Assembly: GCA_002751075.1 (NCBI GenBank)
Contig: NAOQ01000979.1
Coordinates: 7,874-19,276 of the forward strand
DNA from: Ichthyophonus hoferi
Taxonomy: Eukaryota; Opisthokonta; Ichthyosporea; Ichthyophonida; Ichthyophonidae
DNA length: 11,403 nt
Direction: 5' to 3'
In this document: in pieces, positions 6,928 to 11,403 of the stretch
Numbering within the stretch: position 1 is the stretch's first letter
Layout: each line of letters starts with the position of its first letter
The notes under the pieces: generated by a model
What the model was told of the DNA's origin: nothing
Databases searched by the model: none
What the model saw: only the letters and a program-made list of their open reading frames with translations
Made by a program: the position numbers and the translations under genes

Positions 6928-7349
6928 GCAATAAGGCAAAAATCGGGAAACTATAAAATGAGCAAAAAAATACTAATAAAAGAGAGGGGGAGGGGGTGCT
7001 ATTTTACACGCAAACGGTTCATAAGGAAAAAGGAGTATATAGTAATATTATGCCCAGTATGAATAATTGATTGTCCACTAGCTATTTCCATCATTAAGAT
7101 ATTACCGTTAGGAATGTATATATTATTAATTTATGGTGTTTTTGATGCCAAGAAACTACTACATATATCTACGCCAGATATCTTGTTGCAGCAAAAGCAT
7201 AAAGTTCATCTGTTGTGCATATATAAGGGAATATTGTGATCACAGTTTAAAAGTTGGACTAAATTTGTTCCCAAATGCTCATTTTGTCATTCTTAAGAAA
7301 TTTCGTGGCCTGCGAAAATGTAAATGCATAGAAGGTAATAGAAAAAATA

Positions 7350-7355
7350 TTTATT
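7350..7355 (-). terminator. Polyadenylation signal AATAAA of gene 2
   Basis: TTTATT on plus is AATAAA on minus, 19 bp past the stop codon at 7375-7377. A very short 3' UTR would follow. Confidence 0.6.
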
Positions 7356-7374
7356 ATTCCCCTCTCTTTCAATC

Positions 7375-8056
7375 TTATAATGTTTCAAAGCCCATAACTG
7401 GCGCTTCCAATCCTTTGAGATATGTCATGTTGGATAATATTAAAGCGTCGAGTTCGTCGGGTCTAAGTTGCATATCTGCCTCCATCTGGGCTCCACTTAT
7501 ATCAAAACCCGTTGAATAGTTTTCAAATAAACTAATTCCGTCCGCACTAGAAAATGCATTAAGGTTATTCATGTTCAAATAACCTCCATGGTGGTGATGG
7601 TGGCAGAGCCCAGGTATTTTTCCAAAATCTGACCCAGAAACTACATTGGTTGAAATTACGCCACGACCTCCAACCCCTGCATCCGTTCCATTTACGCACA
7701 TTGGAATCGCCGATTTTTTTTGGGCATTTGAGTACAACATAGAAATATTGGGTGCATAATATCCATGATTGTGGGAACATGTATGGCTGTGAGTATGACG
7801 TATCTGGGGGTAGGGGTGGGTGTGGTGCATGTAGAGTGGCTGTATGTGTTGTCCCTGGACATGTGAGGGTGTAATTGGCATTTCACTTGCGCATATTTTT
7901 CTTCTAGACATCATGCTCTCGTAAACCGCGTTAACGTCATGGGCTAATAGGAAGCTTTCACGTGGTTCTTCATCTTTCATTTTTGAAAAAAGCAAAGTAG
8001 AATCGGTTGAGTTGGCCCGCTCAATCCGAAACTGGCAATCCGCAACAGTGTTGAAA
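7375..8056 (-). CDS. Gene 2, terminal exon (His-rich and acidic C-terminus)
   Basis: It runs 227 codons including the stop at 7375-7377. The acceptor AAAAG at 8057-8058 is the only AG that both follows the in-frame TAA at 8068-8070 and fits the phase of the previous exon; a CTAAC branch-like word precedes it. The exon holds FNTVADCQFRIERANSTDST, the His-rich stretch, five consecutive His (codon-conserved CAC/CAT) and the final LRPDELDALILSNMTYLKGL then EAPVMGFETL. Confidence 0.88.
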
Positions 8057-11000
8057 CTTTTAATGTGTTAGGTTTGATAAAGGAAATATTAGAAACATAA
8101 AAAAACTATTATAATATCAGTGCAAACATTCAATTGCATAAGTGTGAAACCGTTGTAATTTTTTTAATTGATGATAGAAATCATAAAAAGTGAAAAAGAG
8201 ATTAAGCATGCAACCAACTGAAATAGAGAAGGAGACCCCAACTTTGAAAGGGTGTGTAAATACATTTGCAATGACCAATTTATACAAATCTATATTAGAT
8301 AAAATCATATATATATACGTTTATCTGCCTATACATAATACATGATATTTACATGCTTACTTTTCAATATTTTGAAATTTTGAAACATATATGAAAGAGG
8401 TAAACAGGTTAAAGCTAACCCAAGAAATTAAGATTAATCAGTCTTAAAGGCATTTTATAAATATACACATTACAGCCGCAGAGTGTTTGCATTACTAAAA
8501 GATACGTTTTGCACAAGTAATCCTGAGAACTATTTTATGTACATTAATCAAAACTAATTATATAGAAAATAGGAGTATAATATAAACACCCAAATGTGTT
8601 GCAAGCTATATTTATATACACAATTTGATAGTGTAGAGTGCACTGTTTTGAGAATATGGATGAAAGCTCTATATAAATATAAACATTTTTCTGTAAACAT
8701 TCAAGTTATCAAATAATTAAATGATACCTCGGAGACATAAAATGCAATATTGTGATGTAAATATTAAGAATTCGAACACTATGTATATGTGCAATATAGC
8801 TATTTGCTAAATTATTCAAAGCGCTACCAACATGTACACTGAAGTAATGTGTTACTGGCACGGTAATTTAAAAAAGCTTTTTAGTTATATAAAATACGTA
8901 GTCATGTTTTTAATACAAAAGTAAAAGTACAGTAGCTAAATTATATTATGTGATTCTCCCTACCTTTGAACTCTTTTTCGAGAACCTGGAGTAAAGAACG
9001 AAGCTGGTAATTTTCTATCTCTTAAAGGTTTATCGGATAGTTCTTTGCTGCAGTGTTTATTAGCTATCTCTTCTCCAATGCCTGGAGTAGTAGCCGTACC
9101 TGTCATAAAAAATAATAATTGAGAATTTACAGCATCTTCCATTTAACAACACATATCCATAAACACATTAAAAGCATTTTATGTATATATATACAATAAA
9201 CGTTCTCCTGGTACCTATATGACTCTGTTACCCTTTATTTCTGTGTTCTTCATTCTCAATTACATTAGTTAAATTCCGCAAAGTAAGATACTAATATTAT
9301 CTAAAATTCAATAATATGATATTGAAGCGGAAAAAAAAATAGGCATATTAATTGGAGATCTAGGCAAGGTAAAATTTAATAAGTTGGTTTATTCTCTCTA
9401 TTGCCACTATGGACTCTGTAAATACTCTGGTGCATTTACATACCCCCTATTATATTTTTGTCTATATGCAAATCTGTCGAAGATATATTATTCGGGTAAA
9501 GCAGTTTTAATTACAATTACTTACTTATATTGTACAATAACAATGGAGTTAAATATTTTATCATGGACAATATATAATAATACATTACGACAATCACGTC
9601 ATTTTAAAACATGTTTGCCTATTAATATATGTATATGTTCATTTTTAATCATACACATTAGGAACGTATATAAGGTAGGTTATATGTGTAAACAGGCAGA
9701 TTTTAGTTTGAACATATATTGATCTAACCAATTATTAACGGTAATATCTATTCTAAACTTGCCATCCTTATTACATTTAGCTTACCAATATTAGTAAATG
9801 TGACGGACTCCGGCGTTGGATGGTTTGTTTGCTTCACTGTACTGGTTGGCGAATATGTTGTCCGACTAACTTCAGATGGACCACTGTCACTAGCAGGTAT
9901 GATATGTTATTATCAGATATATGAAACTTATAATTTATAATATAACAATATTGTTGTACGCATTAGGAATAGTAATACCAAAAACACTGAAATGATTAAA
10001 AAATAAGCTTAACATTACTATTGTTTATTATGTATTATGTATTTAACAATTTTAATTAAACATTCCTTCAAATAGGTTAAAAATATGCTATAAATTAATG
10101 GCTGAATTGCACTCATGCATATGGGTTTTCTTTACCTTCGAAAACGTTTTCTAGTTTCTGTGGAAAAGTATGAAGTTGACAATTGTTCATGTCTGAAATA
10201 TTTTTCCTTCGTCTCTCCCTGAAAATCTGTAGTGGTTGTGTTTATATCGTGGGATATGATCTGCTCCAGACCAAATGCCCAAATGAAAAACCTAACAAAA
10301 ATTTCTTCCTAATCATGAAAATCTTTATTTATATATACGAAACATATAATAATAGTAGTTAGTACACGCCGATTTACCATTTCTTTTTTTTTAAAAAAAA
10401 TACTATCACTCCATTAATGCCTGTATAGGTAAAGCTACAAAATTAATGCTACGCAACTAAAGATATACCACTCAACCCACAGGATATAAAGCATGCGGGT
10501 TTTCGATTTTAACAAAATCGGCCTGATACAACAATTAGTGAAAATTCATAGTCTTAAACATTTCTTGGAAAATAATGTTAAAATGTTTGTCTGAAGTTCA
10601 TACATACTTCTGCATTATTTTTTAGGTCAATAAAATCATGTCAAAAAATAAATAGGTATCAATATTAATTATTCAACATAATAGCTCATTAATAAAAAAA
10701 TTGTCAAATTCAAATTCTAAATTCACAACTTTGGTTTTAATATATAAATATAAACAAGTTTACAATTCGGTATTATCTGTGTTTGCACGAATACTACAAC
10801 TATTTAGCACGCACTATTAAAATGGAACTGGATGTAAAATATAGTTGTATGTGCACACGGGAATTTTATTTCCAGTTTATGGTAGGAATATGTTTTACAA
10901 TATTCTACTCTTTTTATCACGTTTTCTTTAATTATTGTGGTTCACTTTAGTTTTCATTGTTTATCAGGATATTCTGTTATTCGACTTACCTTCAACATCA

Positions 11001-11347
11001 AGAGTGACAGACTCAAGCAATTGGCTGTTCATAAAATCCGCTATTTCATTTTGAGAGTAGTTGGGCAGATCTTCATTGGTTTTTGGCGTACCACTACAAA
11101 AAAATTGAATAACCATTATTGGCAAAAACGAACAAGTATTAAACAATAATATGGAGCAATGAAACCAAATTTGTTTTTAAAAAGCTACACACTCGGTTAT
11201 AGTATATTGGAAATAAACTAATTACCTTTGGCTTAGCCTATAAGTGGAGGCGTCAACAGCCCATATGTATTTTAAAAAGGGTGCTGGATATTGTACACAA
11301 TTATCAGGGCAATCCTTTGTGTACATACATGAATGATTCAATTGGTG
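7375..11347 (-). CDS. Unrecognised His-rich, basic-motif protein (putative nuclear/transcription regulator), six exons, 5' end uncertain
   Basis: Exons 11226-11347, 10990-11093, 10136-10226, 9786-9889, 8964-9099 and 7375-8056 splice in one frame (phases 2,1,2,1,2) with GT-AG junctions to at least 412 residues. The start lies upstream, or at the Met near residue 8. Visible in order: a Cys-bearing KDCPDNC segment then PAPFLKYIWAVDASTYRLSQ (about 21-40); a 15-residue basic module LSTSYFSTETRKRFR (91-105) and its relative LPASFFTPGSRKRVQ (171-185); a His-rich stretch HHTHPYPQIRHTHSHTCSHN (about 266-285) and a run of five His; and a C-terminal LRPDELDALILSNMTYLKGL that looks like an amphipathic acidic activation or docking helix. 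RKR clusters suggest nuclear import. I recognise no family, so the nuclear or regulatory role is inference from composition. Confidence 0.75.
8057..8963 (-). other. Gene 2 intron (907 bp)
   Basis: AT-rich with no coding, RNA or repeat-family signal seen. Its 3' splice site AAAAG is atypical. Confidence 0.75.
8964..9099 (-). CDS. Gene 2, basic-motif exon of module 2
   Basis: The acceptor is TTTTATGACAG and the donor GTAGGG. It encodes TATTPGIGEEIANKHCSKEL, SDKPLRDRK and LPASFFTPGSRKRVQ. The TPGSRKR end is a candidate phosphorylation and nuclear-import site. Confidence 0.87.
9100..9785 (-). other. Gene 2 intron (686 bp)
   Basis: AT-rich. It contains a small inverted repeat TGTAAAT/ATTTACA at 9418-9440. 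Nothing else is recognised. Confidence 0.75.
9786..9889 (-). CDS. Gene 2, 104-nt exon of module 2
   Basis: The acceptor is CCTGCTAG and the donor GTAAGC. It encodes DSGPSEVSRTTYSPTSTVKQ then TNHPTPESVTFTNI, Ser/Thr/Pro-rich and probably disordered. It matches exon 10990-11093 in length and phase and in the YS and ESVT positions. Confidence 0.85.
10136..10226 (-). CDS. Gene 2, basic-motif exon of module 1
   Basis: The acceptor is CCACTACAG and the donor GTAAAG. It encodes FQGETKEKYFRHEQ then LSTSYFSTETRKRFR and ends in phase 2 with AG. The last 15 residues resemble the end of exon 8964-9099. Confidence 0.83.
10227..10989 (-). other. Gene 2 intron (763 bp)
   Basis: AT-rich. It holds a T9A8 snap-back run (10384-10400) and a hairpin CGATTTT-AAC-AAAATCG (10504-10520). 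No exon with compatible phase is needed or seen. Confidence 0.75.
10990..11093 (-). CDS. Gene 2, 104-nt exon of module 1
   Basis: The acceptor is TTTTTTTGTAG and the donor GTAAGT. It encodes GTPKTNEDLPNYSQNEIADF then MNSQLLESVTLDVE, enters with a split Ser codon and leaves in phase 1. Length and phase equal those of the exon at 9786-9889. Confidence 0.85.
11226..11347 (-). CDS. Gene 2, first visible exon
   Basis: The donor is GTAATT, after phase 2. The frame is open from just below an in-frame TAG that overlaps a possible acceptor AAAATAG at 11348-11349. It encodes HSCMYTKDCPDNCVQYPAPF then LKYIWAVDASTYRLSQ. It could instead be the initiator exon, starting at the Met in this segment. The 5' boundary is weakly supported. 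Confidence 0.6.
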
Positions 11348-11403
11348 CTATTTTCTTGACTGATATCATATTGTATAGATAACTTGCTTATCAATTAGCG
11401 TAA

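Larger units (their letters stand above)
5823..7349. other. Intergenic region between the two minus-strand genes
   Basis: About 1.5 kb lies between the gene 2 poly(A) signal and the aldolase start. No long conserved frame, tRNA or repeat family is visible. It is AT-rich, with a GC-richer patch (6564-6645), an inverted repeat (6904-6927) and a short purine tract, AGAGAGGGGGAGGGGG, at about 6981-6996. Confidence 0.7.

Noticed and set aside
7133-7519. Plus-strand 128-residue frame
   Set aside because: It is antisense to the 3' end of gene 2 and the intergenic flank, with no recognisable domain.
9384-9722. Plus-strand 112-residue hydrophobic frame
   Set aside because: It lies in a gene 2 intron; the Tyr/Ile/Leu-rich composition is what AT-rich noncoding DNA gives.
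10937-11149. Plus-strand 70-residue frame
   Set aside because: It is antisense to the 104-nt exon at 10990-11093, which has good splice sites and fits the minus-strand gene.
1-11403. Transposon, LTR element or other virus-like element
   Set aside because: No reverse transcriptase, integrase, transposase, capsid or paired terminal repeats were seen; the repeats found are local and low-complexity.

Overview
The window is strongly AT-rich eukaryotic DNA with two intron-rich protein genes. Both lie on the minus strand, read from high to low coordinates, and run off the window. Introns are GT-AG, 132 to 907 bp long and full of simple repeats, while exons are short (57 to 141 bp, apart from one 682 bp terminal exon). 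This argues against bacteria and compact fungi. An invertebrate animal or another intron-rich eukaryote fits best, but the lineage cannot be fixed from the sequence alone.

Positions 20-5779 (minus) carry eleven phase-consistent exons of a low-specificity L-threonine aldolase, a PLP fold-type-I enzyme. They give about 341 residues, with the catalytic lysine and most of the PLP and substrate residues present. The normal C-terminal 25 or so residues are not in the window. Its ten introns hold 12-bp, pentanucleotide and CATA arrays, and several diverged duplications of splice-acceptor sequence.

Positions 5780-7349 are intergenic. They contain a TATA-like or pyrimidine-tract segment just upstream of the aldolase start, a small GC-richer patch with YY1-like and E2F-like motifs (6564-6645), and a 9-bp-arm inverted repeat (6904-6927).

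Positions 7375-11347 (minus) carry six exons of an unrecognised protein of at least 412 residues. Its features are repeated basic LxxS(F/Y)F...RKR exon ends, a His-rich middle and an acidic-hydrophobic C-terminal helix, which suggest a nuclear or transcription-regulatory role. Its stop codon is followed closely by an AATAAA signal. Two consecutive exon pairs look like copies of one ancestral module.

The genes are adjacent and co-oriented, but nothing ties them functionally. No RNA gene, CRISPR array, recognisable transposon or virus-derived element was found. The most unusual structure is the recurrent duplication of splice-site sequence inside the aldolase introns and the modular exon repeat in the second gene.
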